A stretch of 64,000 nucleotides of DNA from Undibacterium cyanobacteriorum (lineage in GTDB: Bacteria > Pseudomonadota > Gammaproteobacteria > Burkholderiales > Burkholderiaceae_D). Shown here one piece after another: positions 54,467-63,381 of this stretch. The DNA is taken from positions 1,302,001 through 1,366,000 of the forward strand of contig NZ_CP133720.1 of NCBI RefSeq assembly GCF_031326225.1, in the 5' to 3' direction. Made by a program: the position numbers and the translations under genes. Position 1 is the first letter of the stretch; the number at the start of each line of letters is the position of its first letter. The notes beneath the pieces were generated by a model that worked only from the letters and a program-made list of their open reading frames with translations, searched no databases and was not told the origin of the DNA.

Positions 54467-55593
54467 CTGTGTTACGTCGTTATTTTGGGCAAGAGATTTT
54501 TCGCGCCGTTAGTTTTGTATTGATGGCATTGCTGCTCCTGACTTCCTTTTTCGACTTGATGTCAGAAATTGGTGCAGTGACCAAAGATGGCTATCGCCTT
54601 CAGCATGCCCTGATGGTGATTGGACTAAGCCTGCCCGGCAAAGCCTATGATCTGATGCCTATTGCCGTACTGATAGGCAGTATCTATGTACTCGCTCAAT
54701 TTGCTGCCAATTCAGAATTTACCATCATGCGCGCCGCGAGTATGTCTTCCTGGACCGCTGCAAAAATTTTGATGCGGATTGCAGCTGTTTTTATTGTGGT
54801 CACCTTTGTACTAGGTGAAATTGTCGCCCCCAAGACAGAAAAGATTGCCAAGACCATTAAGGCAGAGGCGCAAGGCGGCCCCTTAACTCAAGAATTCCGA
54901 AGCGGAATGTGGACCAAAGATTTAATTCGCGAAGATGGTCTAAACGGTGCCGTCCTTGGGGTTCGTTTTTTGAACGTGCACAAAGTTTCGCAAACACGCG
55001 AACTCTTGGGCGTCAAAATTTATGAGTTCGATAAAGACTTCCAGCTGATGCGCCAAATCAATGCCGAACGCGGAGAGTATGTACGTTCGCATGTGTGGAA
55101 ACTCAGCAATGTGGTGGAAACGAGCTTTCCACGCAATATCGCGAGCGAAGAAATCTTAGATGCGAAGACGATTCATGTTGACTCCAAAGAACTGACTTCG
55201 GAAATCACCCCGAATATTTTGTCGGTTTTATTTATCGAGCCCGATCGCATGTCGGCCTATGAGTTGTCCTCTTACACGCAACATCTGGCTGATAATAAAC
55301 AATCGACCAAACGCTACGATATGGCTTTTTGGAAGAAGATGACCTATCCGATTTCGATCTTAGTTATGATGGCCTTGGCGCTTCCATTTGCCTATTTACA
55401 TGCCCGCGATGGCGGCATTAGTCTGCGTATTTTTAGTGGGATTATGTTGGGGATGGTATTTTATTTGGTAAACAGCCTGTTCTCCCATCTTGGCTTAATT
55501 AATACATGGCCGCCATTCGTGACCGCCTTGTTCCCGAGTTTTATTTTCTCATTGCTTGCGTTGGCGGGTTTGCGTTACGTCGAGCGCCATTGA
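54463..55593 (+). CDS. lptG: LPS export permease LptG
   Basis: A 376-residue partner of LptF, with six membrane helices (three N-terminal, three C-terminal) around a periplasmic jellyroll domain. Family features: VLRRYFGQEIFRAV start, the PGKAYDLMPIAVLIGSIYVL helix and the FWKKMTYPISILVMMALALP C-terminal helix. Coupled to lptF by the four-base overlap. Confidence 0.94.
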   Translation: MTVLRRYFGQEIFRAVSFVLMALLLLTSFFDLMSEIGAVTKDGYRLQHALMVIGLSLPGKAYDLMPIAVLIGSIYVLAQFAANSEFTIMRAASMSSWTAAKILMRIAAVFIVVTFVLGEIVAPKTEKIAKTIKAEAQGGPLTQEFRSGMWTKDLIREDGLNGAVLGVRFLNVHKVSQTRELLGVKIYEFDKDFQLMRQINAERGEYVRSHVWKLSNVVETSFPRNIASEEILDAKTIHVDSKELTSEITPNILSVLFIEPDRMSAYELSSYTQHLADNKQSTKRYDMAFWKKMTYPISILVMMALALPFAYLHARDGGISLRIFSGIMLGMVFYLVNSLFSHLGLINTWPPFVTALFPSFIFSLLALAGLRYVERH

Positions 55594-55625
55594 GTTTTAT
55601 TGACTTGTTTGCAGATCGTTGCCAG

Positions 55626-56015
55626 ATGACCCAATCAACTCCAACAACCAAGGCACTTGTTCTATTTGCTCATGGTGCACGTGCCGACGCCTGGGCCAAA
55701 CCATTTCGTCGCTTACATACCATGCTTCAGTCGCAGAGGCCAGACCTCAGAGTGGAGTTGGCGTTTCTTGAGTTTATGACGCCAAGTTTGCCTGATATAG
55801 CGCAGGCACTTGAAGCTGCCGGTATTCGACATATTCATCTGGTACCAATTTTCTTAGGGCAAGGTGGCCATGTGATGCGCGATCTGCCGATGATGATCGA
55901 TGAAATCAGACTTCAATATCCTCACCTTAACATCGAGAAAGCCGAAGCCGCTGGGGAAGACGAGTTGGTCTTGCAAGCGATTTGTGATTACTGCTTGCGC
56001 AGCCAATCTGCGTGA
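55626..56015 (+). CDS. CbiX-type sirohydrochlorin chelatase-like protein
   Basis: A 129-residue single-domain chelatase of the short CbiX/SirB class. The metal-binding His lies in LVLFAHGARADAW and a second in the FLGQGGHVMRDLP loop. It should insert Co or Fe into sirohydrochlorin. The ATG at 55626 starts the domain; a longer frame overlaps lptG and is rejected. CobA, the methyltransferase making precorrin-2 (61299-62048), lies about 5.3 kb away, so both may feed siroheme synthesis. Confidence 0.88.
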   Translation: MTQSTPTTKALVLFAHGARADAWAKPFRRLHTMLQSQRPDLRVELAFLEFMTPSLPDIAQALEAAGIRHIHLVPIFLGQGGHVMRDLPMMIDEIRLQYPHLNIEKAEAAGEDELVLQAICDYCLRSQSA

Positions 56016-56022
56016 TCCTGCG

Positions 56023-56427
56023 TTAGGCAGCCCTCGAGTGTATCGCTTCGGCGAGATCGCGGTCGCTCAGCATAATGTGGGAAGTTAGCCAAAATCGCAG
56101 CAGCTCGGCAGTTTCGATGGCAATTGAAATCCGGCCTAGCTGCATTTCTTTTTGCAAATCATGAACGCGAGCAAGTAGCTTCGCATGTTGGTTCAAATGC
56201 TCTCGGGTTTTTGCATATCCTATCTCGCGCATCAAGGTTTCCTCGCGTTCGAAGTGAGTCGAGGTGTACTCGATGAGCTTTTGTAGAATCCTCTCAAGTT
56301 GCGTGGCATCAGGATGCTTTGCCGCCGTATCGCCAAATTCATTGACCAAACCAATCAAAGTTTGGTGATCCGCATCAATTTGTGGATTTCCTACGCTAAG
56401 TTGTTGATTCCATTCGAAGAAGTTCAT
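56023..56427 (-). CDS. Bacteriohemerythrin
   Basis: A 134-residue O2-binding four-helix protein. Di-iron ligands are recognisable: His in DADHQTL, His/Glu in HFEREETLM, two His in HLNQHAKLL and His/Asp in SHIMLSDRDLA. The FFEWNQQLSVGNPQID start is characteristic, so ATG 56427 is used although the frame extends to 56466. It converges with the CbiX-like gene (7-base gap). Confidence 0.92.
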   Translation of the reverse strand: MNFFEWNQQLSVGNPQIDADHQTLIGLVNEFGDTAAKHPDATQLERILQKLIEYTSTHFEREETLMREIGYAKTREHLNQHAKLLARVHDLQKEMQLGRISIAIETAELLRFWLTSHIMLSDRDLAEAIHSRAA

Positions 56428-56700
56428 ATGACGTCTAATCAAGAGAAGGAAATTTTTGAGGCGCAATGAGAAGAAGTCGCCATCTTACACGCTAATTGTT
56501 GACTCGAAATTTGAACCGGTTTTTGTTGCCATTTTGATGTCAATAAGCAACAAATTTATGTGAAACATTAAACATTGTTAAATTTCTGAACTTCGCTCCC
56601 GTTTGCGAAAAGATTTTGGGCTAGAGTAAAAAAAATTAAGCCACAGAAACATTTTTTGCAGCGGTATTTGTTTAATTCGACAAAATTGGGAGGTCGGGAA

Positions 56701-58071
56701 ATGGATAGAAACCTGCGTTTGAGATTGGTACCTACTACTATCGCTGCCATGTTGGCATTGGCTTTCAGTATGCCTGCTCATGCTGATAAAGCCGATAAAG
56801 CAAAAATAGCGGAATTAGAGAAGAAATTAGAAAAGAGCCTCGCTTTGATCGAGCAACTCAACAACAGACTGGCGCAAGTCGAAACAAACGCCAGTGCCAA
56901 TGCAAAAGCGGTGGCCACAACATCGCAAGCTCAGACTCAAATTCAGGAGGCGGTAAAGTCGAGCGCCGAAGTGAACCAAGTCCAATTAGCGCGCTTGGAT
57001 CAAATTGAAAAAAATATCGTGAGTGTTGCAGAGACCTCGGTGAAGAAGCGCGAACTTGGTTTGCCTTTGCATGGTTTCGCGGACGCTGGTTACGTGCATA
57101 CATCGAAAGATATCGATGGCCGCAAATCTGGTTTTGCATTGGGGAATCTCGATTTCTATATGACGCCAGAGTTTGGCGATCGCATTAAGTCTCTATTTGA
57201 ATTGACCTTTGAATTCAATGAGAAGGGTGAGGGTGTGGCGACTGATCTTGAACGTCTGCAGTTGGGTTACACCTTCAGTGACAGCCTGACTTTGTGGGCC
57301 GGCCGTGTCCATACGCCTTATGGCTATTGGAACACCGCATATCACCATGGCGCACAGTTGCAACCATCGATCATGCGTCCAAAGATGATTGCCTTTGAAG
57401 ATCAAGGTGGCATTTTGCCTGCGCATACAGTGGGCGTGATGGCGAGTGGCTCGACGAAAATGAATGGTGGTCGACTTGAATACGATGCGATTATCGGAAA
57501 CGGCAGCCGAATCGTTGGCGAAGCCGGGGATATGAGTTTGGATTTTAATGCCGGTAAAGACGATAATTCGAATAAGGCTCTAGGCGGTAATCTGCGTTAT
57601 CGTTTCGGTGGCGACCTCGATGGCTTGACAGTTGGCGTGCACACATTGAATCAAGAAGTGCAGCAAGAGGCAAGTGGTGATCGAACGAAGTTCAACATGT
57701 ATGGTGGTTTCCTGGCCATTGATTCAGATAATTGGGAAGCGATTGGCGAGTACTACCGTTTCAACAATAAAAACTTGACTGGAAAAACAGGATCTCATAC
57801 CAGTTGGGCAGCCTTCGGTCATGTCGGATATCGCCTCAGTGATGAAATCATGCCGTACGTGCGTTACGAGAAAGCGGCTTTGGATCAAACTGACAATTAC
57901 TTTGCGGCGCTGGTCAGTGGTCGTTCCTATAACCGCCAAGTTCTCGGTCTTCGCTATAACTTAAGTCCCGTGTCCGCGGTGAAGTTCGAGTTCGGACAGA
58001 CGGCCGAGCAACGAGTCGGTGGCGAGTTTAAGTATAACGAATCCCGTGCACAGTTCTCAGTGCGTTTCTAA
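56701..58071 (+). CDS. Outer-membrane porin-like protein with N-terminal coiled coil
   Basis: A 456-residue protein: signal peptide (about 1-28, cleavage after PAHA), a periplasmic coiled coil (about 30-110, AELEKKLEKSLALIEQLNNR) and a beta-barrel of amphipathic strands ending in aromatic F (FSVRF). ATG 56701 follows a GGGAGG site. The barrel resembles porins of the phosphate-selective (OprO/OprP-like) group, by general style only. The next gene, a PstS-like protein, starts 10 bases after its stop with AAGGAG overlapping the stop region. Confidence 0.85.
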   Translation: MDRNLRLRLVPTTIAAMLALAFSMPAHADKADKAKIAELEKKLEKSLALIEQLNNRLAQVETNASANAKAVATTSQAQTQIQEAVKSSAEVNQVQLARLDQIEKNIVSVAETSVKKRELGLPLHGFADAGYVHTSKDIDGRKSGFALGNLDFYMTPEFGDRIKSLFELTFEFNEKGEGVATDLERLQLGYTFSDSLTLWAGRVHTPYGYWNTAYHHGAQLQPSIMRPKMIAFEDQGGILPAHTVGVMASGSTKMNGGRLEYDAIIGNGSRIVGEAGDMSLDFNAGKDDNSNKALGGNLRYRFGGDLDGLTVGVHTLNQEVQQEASGDRTKFNMYGGFLAIDSDNWEAIGEYYRFNNKNLTGKTGSHTSWAAFGHVGYRLSDEIMPYVRYEKAALDQTDNYFAALVSGRSYNRQVLGLRYNLSPVSAVKFEFGQTAEQRVGGEFKYNESRAQFSVRF

Positions 58072-58081
58072 GGAGATCATC

Positions 58082-58483
58082 ATGCAAAGAATTTGGAAAC
58101 GTACCGTGTTGTTGCTGGGATTTTTGTTGGTGTGCTCGACTGCATCGGCAGCTGATTTGATTCTGATTTGTAACAAGGGCATCAACTTGTCGACGGCAGA
58201 TGCACGTGACGTCTATGTCGGTGACAAACAAGTGGAAGGCAGCACCAAACTAGTGCCGGTCGATAATTCCAGCCTACAAAAGGATTTTCTCGATAAAGTC
58301 GTCAAAGTTGATAGCGCAAAGTACGCATCGATCTGGGCTAAAAAAGGTTTTCGTGAAGGCCTGAATCCACCTGCGGTCAAAAACTCCGATGCTGAAGTGA
58401 TCGCTTTTGTGAAGGCAAACCCCGGTGCGGTCGGCTATGTGTCGAAAGCCAATGACGACGTCAAAGTGGTCCACAAATATTAA
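58082..58483 (+). CDS. Small PstS-like periplasmic binding protein
   Basis: A 133-residue exported protein (signal peptide about 1-23, ending ASAAD). Its mature part is a single PBP-like domain of the phosphate-binding type: NLSTADARDVYVGDK, then ASIWAKKGFREG and the GAVGYVSKA signature. It is half the length of PstS and has no permease nearby. ATG 58082 follows AAGGAG closely. It is probably co-transcribed with the porin upstream and possibly the MCP downstream. Confidence 0.87.
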   Translation: MQRIWKRTVLLLGFLLVCSTASAADLILICNKGINLSTADARDVYVGDKQVEGSTKLVPVDNSSLQKDFLDKVVKVDSAKYASIWAKKGFREGLNPPAVKNSDAEVIAFVKANPGAVGYVSKANDDVKVVHKY

Positions 58484-58597
58484 GTTCTTCTATGATTTGG
58501 TAGCGAGGAAAGCCTTGGGCCGAGCGCAAGATTGCCATCGGTTCGAGGTTTTTGTATATGGGACGGAAGTCTCAAAATAATTATTTAAACACCCCAA

Positions 58598-60562
58598 ATG
58601 AAAAAGAATACAACCAGTCAACCTTGGATTATGCGTCCGGGCGTCAACTTGTTCCGGAACATACGATTCAAGACCAAAGCCAGCCTGATTTCGATTGCAT
58701 TCCTCGTCCCAGTGCTGGTGCTTCTGTGGTCTTTTATGCAGACTAAGCAGGAGGCGATACAGGTTACACAAGACGAACTAGATGGATTTCGTTTGATTCA
58801 AAAGGTGGTTGACCTCAATCGAGCGACACAGGAATATCGACGTTCGGTTCTACAGGAGCTGGCGAACGGTGCTGCGTCAGGAGATACTGGTGCAAGTAAA
58901 TCGAAAGTGGCGGAGAAAATTGCGCTGGTGAAGGCTAGCGCGGCACAGTTCCAACAAGACCCGAGAGTAGGGAAAGCGGCACAGGACTTAAGTAGCATGT
59001 TGGATGCTGCGGTACCTGCTTCACAAGGTCTCTTCAAGGTTTTTTCAACGCATGGAAAGTTGAATCACGCCGTCAGTAAGTTGACCTCACAGGTCGCTGA
59101 TGCCAGTGGACTTACACTCGATCCTGAGTTTGATACTTACTATTTGATGGATTTGAGTACGAATATCGCACCGAAATTGATTGAGGCGACATCGAAAATG
59201 ACGGCGATCGCTAGTACCGTGGCGCATACGGGAACAGATGCTGAGGTCGCCACAATCGAATTATCGCAAGAAGAAGGTTTGATTGAGAGTCTGCTTGAAA
59301 GCTTTGATCAAGAAATCGAGAAAATTGTTGGCGCCCACCCTGAGTATAAGGATCAGATGAAGCTCGATGAGCTGCACGCTTTGCTCAAGAAATTTCGGGA
59401 GCAGGCGTCCGATGATGTTGGTAAGGGCGGCGCAGAACGAGCCAAATCCATCCAAGCACAGGGAATAAAAATCGTTGAAGGTCTTGAGGCGATTCAGGAT
59501 TACTCACTTAAGCAACTCGATGCCCTTCTACAACAACGTGTCGATAAACTGAACAGTCGTTTATACGCCACTTTGACCTTGGTCGCATTCTTCCTTCTTT
59601 GCGCCTTGTATATGTTCGTCTCTTTCTATCGCGTGATGGAATCAGGTTTACGTCATGTGGGAACCTATTTGGGAGCGATGGCGGACGGCGACCTGACTAA
59701 CGAAATCACCCCAAAAGGGCGAGATGAGGTGACTGAGTTGATGGCTTCGATGGCCATCATGCAAGAGTCATTGTTAAAAATTTGTGGCTTGATGCGGAAT
59801 AGTGCGACCGAGATCAAAGCGAATAGTGCGGAGGTTGCGCAAGGTTCGATGGACATGTCGACTCGTACTGTACAGACCCAAAATCGTCTGCAAGAAACTG
59901 CATCGACCATGGTCGAAATTTCCAGCACCGTGCAATCAACGGCGGACAATGCCGAACAAGCCACTAAGTTGGCGCGTGAAAATACCAGCCTTGCGACCCA
60001 TGGCGGTGAGGTGATCGCCGAGATGGTCACTACCATGGAAGGTATTCGCGATTCCTCGAACAAGATTGGCGACATCATTAGCGTAATTGATGGCATCGCC
60101 TTTCAAACCAATATCTTGGCATTGAATGCTGCGGTGGAGGCAGCTCGTGCTGGCGAAGCGGGACGTGGCTTTGCGGTGGTCGCATCGGAAGTGCGCGCTC
60201 TGGCACATCGATCTGCCGAAGCCGCCAAAGAAATCAAAAACCTCATTACCGAAAGTGTTGCTCGTGTTGAAGGCGGTAATCTGATTGTGCGCGATGCTGG
60301 TAATGCGATTGAAAAAGTGGTTCGTTCTGCGCAAGATATCAATCAGTTGTTATCGGAAATCAGTGCCAGTGCACGTGAGCAGTCGATCGGTGTCAAAGAT
60401 GTTGAAAATGTTTTGCAAGAATTGGATGCTATGACGCAAGCCAATTCAGCTTTGGTTGAACAAACCTCTGCATCCGCCACTATCCTCGATAATTTGGCCG
60501 ATGAACTAGTTCAAGAAATCCAAGTCTTTAAACTTGAAAAAACGCAGTTACTCTTGCGTTAG
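58598..60562 (+). CDS. Methyl-accepting chemotaxis protein
   Basis: A 654-residue membrane chemoreceptor: membrane helix 1 (about 27-48), a helical periplasmic sensor (about 50-310, 4HB-like), helix 2 (about 322-345), HAMP domain (about 345-400) and the cytoplasmic signalling domain with the canonical hairpin tip (about 505-550, IDGIAFQTNILALNAAVEAA). No CheR-binding pentapeptide is seen at the C-terminus. It lies 114 bases after the PstS-like gene, suggesting taxis linked to a ligand handled by the porin/binding protein. Its TAG overlaps the stop of the convergent Sco gene. Confidence 0.94.
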   Translation: MKKNTTSQPWIMRPGVNLFRNIRFKTKASLISIAFLVPVLVLLWSFMQTKQEAIQVTQDELDGFRLIQKVVDLNRATQEYRRSVLQELANGAASGDTGASKSKVAEKIALVKASAAQFQQDPRVGKAAQDLSSMLDAAVPASQGLFKVFSTHGKLNHAVSKLTSQVADASGLTLDPEFDTYYLMDLSTNIAPKLIEATSKMTAIASTVAHTGTDAEVATIELSQEEGLIESLLESFDQEIEKIVGAHPEYKDQMKLDELHALLKKFREQASDDVGKGGAERAKSIQAQGIKIVEGLEAIQDYSLKQLDALLQQRVDKLNSRLYATLTLVAFFLLCALYMFVSFYRVMESGLRHVGTYLGAMADGDLTNEITPKGRDEVTELMASMAIMQESLLKICGLMRNSATEIKANSAEVAQGSMDMSTRTVQTQNRLQETASTMVEISSTVQSTADNAEQATKLARENTSLATHGGEVIAEMVTTMEGIRDSSNKIGDIISVIDGIAFQTNILALNAAVEAARAGEAGRGFAVVASEVRALAHRSAEAAKEIKNLITESVARVEGGNLIVRDAGNAIEKVVRSAQDINQLLSEISASAREQSIGVKDVENVLQELDAMTQANSALVEQTSASATILDNLADELVQEIQVFKLEKTQLLLR

Positions 60563-61206
60563 AGTTTGTTTGCAGCCGTTGTTGATAATGACAATGGCTG
60601 CAAAAAATTCTCTAAATTTTCTCCACCATTCGTCATACGTTTGAGGGTATTGCCCTCTCGGTCTAATAACGTAATCGAGAAGTCATGCATGATGTGGTCG
60701 TGATAGACCCAGTAATTGATGCCGAGTTGGGAGGCGAGGGACTTGATGTCTCCAGCGTTCCCGGACAAGAAATACCAATTCTCGCGTTCGAGTTTTCTCA
60801 GTTTGCGATACGCACGCCAATCCTCGGGTTTGTCATTGACGGGATCGAGACCCACGATGACAAAATTCGCTTCCACTTTTTTCTGATCGAGTATGGTTTG
60901 CATTTGTTCCATACGCATCAAGCTGGTCGAGCAAACCTTTTTGCACGCTCCATAGGACATGACCAAAATACTTGGCTTTCCTTTGAAATGATCGAGACGG
61001 GTCGCTTGACCGTTATCGTTTAACCATTGATAAGGCAGTTGGTATAGAAGGCTGCTGGGTTGCGCGTTGGCGTAGTTCGGGAGTAGTGTGAGTCCCGCTG
61101 GGGTACTCAGTGAACTGGCCCAGAGCAAAGTGAGAAGACGACGTCGTTGCGCGCTGAGTTGATCTTGTTCCAGCGAGCCATTCTCTGTGTGTGCAGATGA
61201 AGCCAT
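60559..61206 (-). CDS. SCO1/SenC-family copper-thioredoxin protein
   Basis: A 215-residue exported protein of the Sco family: copper-binding C-x3-C in GACKKVCST and the downstream His in HDHIMHDFSITLLD. The N-terminus has an arginine-rich SAQRRRLLTLLWASS signal that could use either Sec or Tat; this is not decided. ATG 61206 is chosen, as the upstream in-frame extension is not domain-like. Sco proteins deliver copper to the CuA site of cytochrome oxidase or nitrous oxide reductase; no oxidase gene is close by. Its TAA overlaps the MCP stop. Confidence 0.9.
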   Translation of the reverse strand: MASSAHTENGSLEQDQLSAQRRRLLTLLWASSLSTPAGLTLLPNYANAQPSSLLYQLPYQWLNDNGQATRLDHFKGKPSILVMSYGACKKVCSTSLMRMEQMQTILDQKKVEANFVIVGLDPVNDKPEDWRAYRKLRKLERENWYFLSGNAGDIKSLASQLGINYWVYHDHIMHDFSITLLDREGNTLKRMTNGGENLENFLQPLSLSTTAANKL

Positions 61207-61298
61207 CGTCACTTGCTCCTTTCTACTACTTACTTCCGACTTCCAATCGCGTCGAATAAACGAACTTATGTATTCTACAGAAGTGAACCTTGGTAAAA

Positions 61299-62048
61299 CT
61301 ACTGTAGACGCCGACGCATCGCTTCGCCCATCATGACCAATACGGGCCCTTCGCAAGCGGGTAAGCCTTGCGCCAATTCTTTCAGGCTGATGTGTAGATG
61401 CCTTTCTTCTGGGCGCGAACAACTTTCGACAATCACCACCGGATGGCTTTCAGGGAAGCCTTTCGCCAGCATTCTTTCAGCTGTCAAAATCGCTTCGCGG
61501 CCGCCCATGTATTGAATCAAGGTATCGCAATCAGGAATGCGTGTCGCAGCGCTTTCATGCGGTGCGGTGCTCGAAGTAAATAAGGCCACACTGCGGGCGA
61601 TGCCACGTTTGGTTAGTGGTAGCTGCACACTGGATGCGGCAGCCATTGCCGTCGTAATGCCGGGCACGATATGGAAAGGGATGCCGGCTTTTTCGAGGGC
61701 GCTCATCTCTTCATCGGCACGACCAAACAACATAGGATCGCCACCTTTGAGCCGCACCACCAATGCATGCTCCAGCGCGGCGGCTACTAATTGTTGATTG
61801 ATGTGTTCCTGCGCGGCAGAGCGTTGACCGCTGCGTTTGCCAACCGAGACTTTGATCGCCTGTGGGCATAGTTCAAGCATTTCTTGAGTGACCAAGGCAT
61901 CGTGTAAAACGATATCCGCCTTGGCTAAGAGGAGCGCACCACGCACGGTGATCAGATCAGCAGCACCAGGGCCGGCACCGATCAGATATACGGTGCCGAC
62001 GGCTGGTTGAGGTGTTTTTGTAGATGAAGACGATGTTGAATTATCCAA
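61299..62048 (-). CDS. cobA: Uroporphyrinogen-III C-methyltransferase
   Basis: A 249-residue S-adenosylmethionine enzyme producing precorrin-2, precursor of siroheme. SUMT motifs are intact: YLIGAGPGAADLITVRGALL, RLKGGDPMLFGRADEE and GIARSVALFTSS. The TTG start overlaps the cysN stop by eight bases. Being coupled to cysDN makes sense, since assimilatory sulfite reductase needs siroheme. Confidence 0.93.
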   Translation of the reverse strand: MDNSTSSSSTKTPQPAVGTVYLIGAGPGAADLITVRGALLLAKADIVLHDALVTQEMLELCPQAIKVSVGKRSGQRSAAQEHINQQLVAAALEHALVVRLKGGDPMLFGRADEEMSALEKAGIPFHIVPGITTAMAAASSVQLPLTKRGIARSVALFTSSTAPHESAATRIPDCDTLIQYMGGREAILTAERMLAKGFPESHPVVIVESCSRPEERHLHISLKELAQGLPACEGPVLVMMGEAMRRRLQ

Positions 62049-63381
62049 GGCGTATCATTCCCGCAGCCACTGTTTGATGGGTGACTTCGTCGATCAGAAT
62101 GAATGCGCCGGTGCTGCGATTGTGGTCATACGCGTCGGCGGCAAGCGCCTGTTGCACATTAATTTTGACGCGAGCGATGTCGTTCAACTTGAGTGTATCA
62201 GTTGTACGGCGTTCTTGGGTGTTGATATCGAGCAGTGTATCGATGGACGCAACACGCGCCGCCACTTGGCGGGTCGTATGCTTGAGCCAATACTTACGGC
62301 GCAGGTCGACCGCTTCTTCCGACAACCAGCAGATATCGGCTTCCACTTGTTTGATGACGGTCGCTGGGCTCTTCGCCGATGACAACATATCACCGCGAGA
62401 AATATCGACGTATTCATTCAACAAGATCGTGACAGATTGACCAACACTGGCGGTTTGTTGCGAGCCACTCAAGGTTTGGATGTCTTTCACGGTTGCAGTC
62501 TGACCAGATGGCTGCACGACGATCTGGTCGCCGATGTTGATGGAGCCGGCTTCAACGCGGCCCATGTAACCACGGAAGTCGTTCGCTTCATGGCCATTGT
62601 GACGCGCTACCAACTGCACCGGGAAGCGGAACGCTTCATCATGGTTCTCGTCGTAGACACTGAGCGACTCTAACAATTCGATCAAGGTCGGACCTTGGTA
62701 CCACGACAAATTGTCACCGGCGGCGACGACGTTGTCGCCAGCGAGGGCAGACAAAGGAATCGGACGTACATCTTTCAGACCCAGTTGATCGGCAAAGCTT
62801 TGATAAGCCGCGACGATGCGGTCATACACGGTTTGATCGTAGTTGACCAAATCCATCTTATTGACGGCCACGATCACGTGCTCAATTTGCAGTAGGTGGG
62901 CAATGGTGGAATGGCGTTTGGTTTGCGTCAGTAATTCCACGCTACCATCGTCACCGAGTTTAACTTTGGAGACGTCGATCAAAATAATGACAGCGTCGGC
63001 GGTTGATGCGCCGGTCACCATATTGCGCGTGTATTGTTCGTGGCCGGGCGTATCTGCAATGATGAATTTACGCTTCGGTGTGGCGAAGTAGCGGTAGGCG
63101 ACATCGATCGTGATGCCTTGTTCGCGTTCGGCTTCCAAACCATCGGTCAACAAAGACAAATCGATGGTGTCACCAACGGTGCGTTTGTGCTTCGCTTTTG
63201 AAATTGCATTGAGTTGGTCGGCAAAGATACCTTTGCTATCGAATAAGAGGCGGCCAATCAAAGTACTTTTGCCATCGTCGACGGAACCCGCAGTAATGAA
63301 GCGCAAGAGGCCGCGTTCGGCTTGCTGAGAAGTCGCTTGCTTGTTGTCGGCGGTAGCGATAGTTGTGACTTGCGTACTCAT
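62041..63381 (-). CDS. cysN: Sulfate adenylyltransferase large subunit CysN
   Basis: A 446-residue GTPase subunit that drives ATP sulfurylase. G-motifs: GSVDDGKST (about 32-40), DTPGHEQY, NKMD, then EF-Tu-like beta-barrel domains 2 and 3. There is no C-terminal APS-kinase fusion, so length is the unfused form. ATG 63381 overlaps the cysD stop by one base (TAATG). Confidence 0.95.
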   Translation of the reverse strand: MSTQVTTIATADNKQATSQQAERGLLRFITAGSVDDGKSTLIGRLLFDSKGIFADQLNAISKAKHKRTVGDTIDLSLLTDGLEAEREQGITIDVAYRYFATPKRKFIIADTPGHEQYTRNMVTGASTADAVIILIDVSKVKLGDDGSVELLTQTKRHSTIAHLLQIEHVIVAVNKMDLVNYDQTVYDRIVAAYQSFADQLGLKDVRPIPLSALAGDNVVAAGDNLSWYQGPTLIELLESLSVYDENHDEAFRFPVQLVARHNGHEANDFRGYMGRVEAGSINIGDQIVVQPSGQTATVKDIQTLSGSQQTASVGQSVTILLNEYVDISRGDMLSSAKSPATVIKQVEADICWLSEEAVDLRRKYWLKHTTRQVAARVASIDTLLDINTQERRTTDTLKLNDIARVKINVQQALAADAYDHNRSTGAFILIDEVTHQTVAAGMIRLG

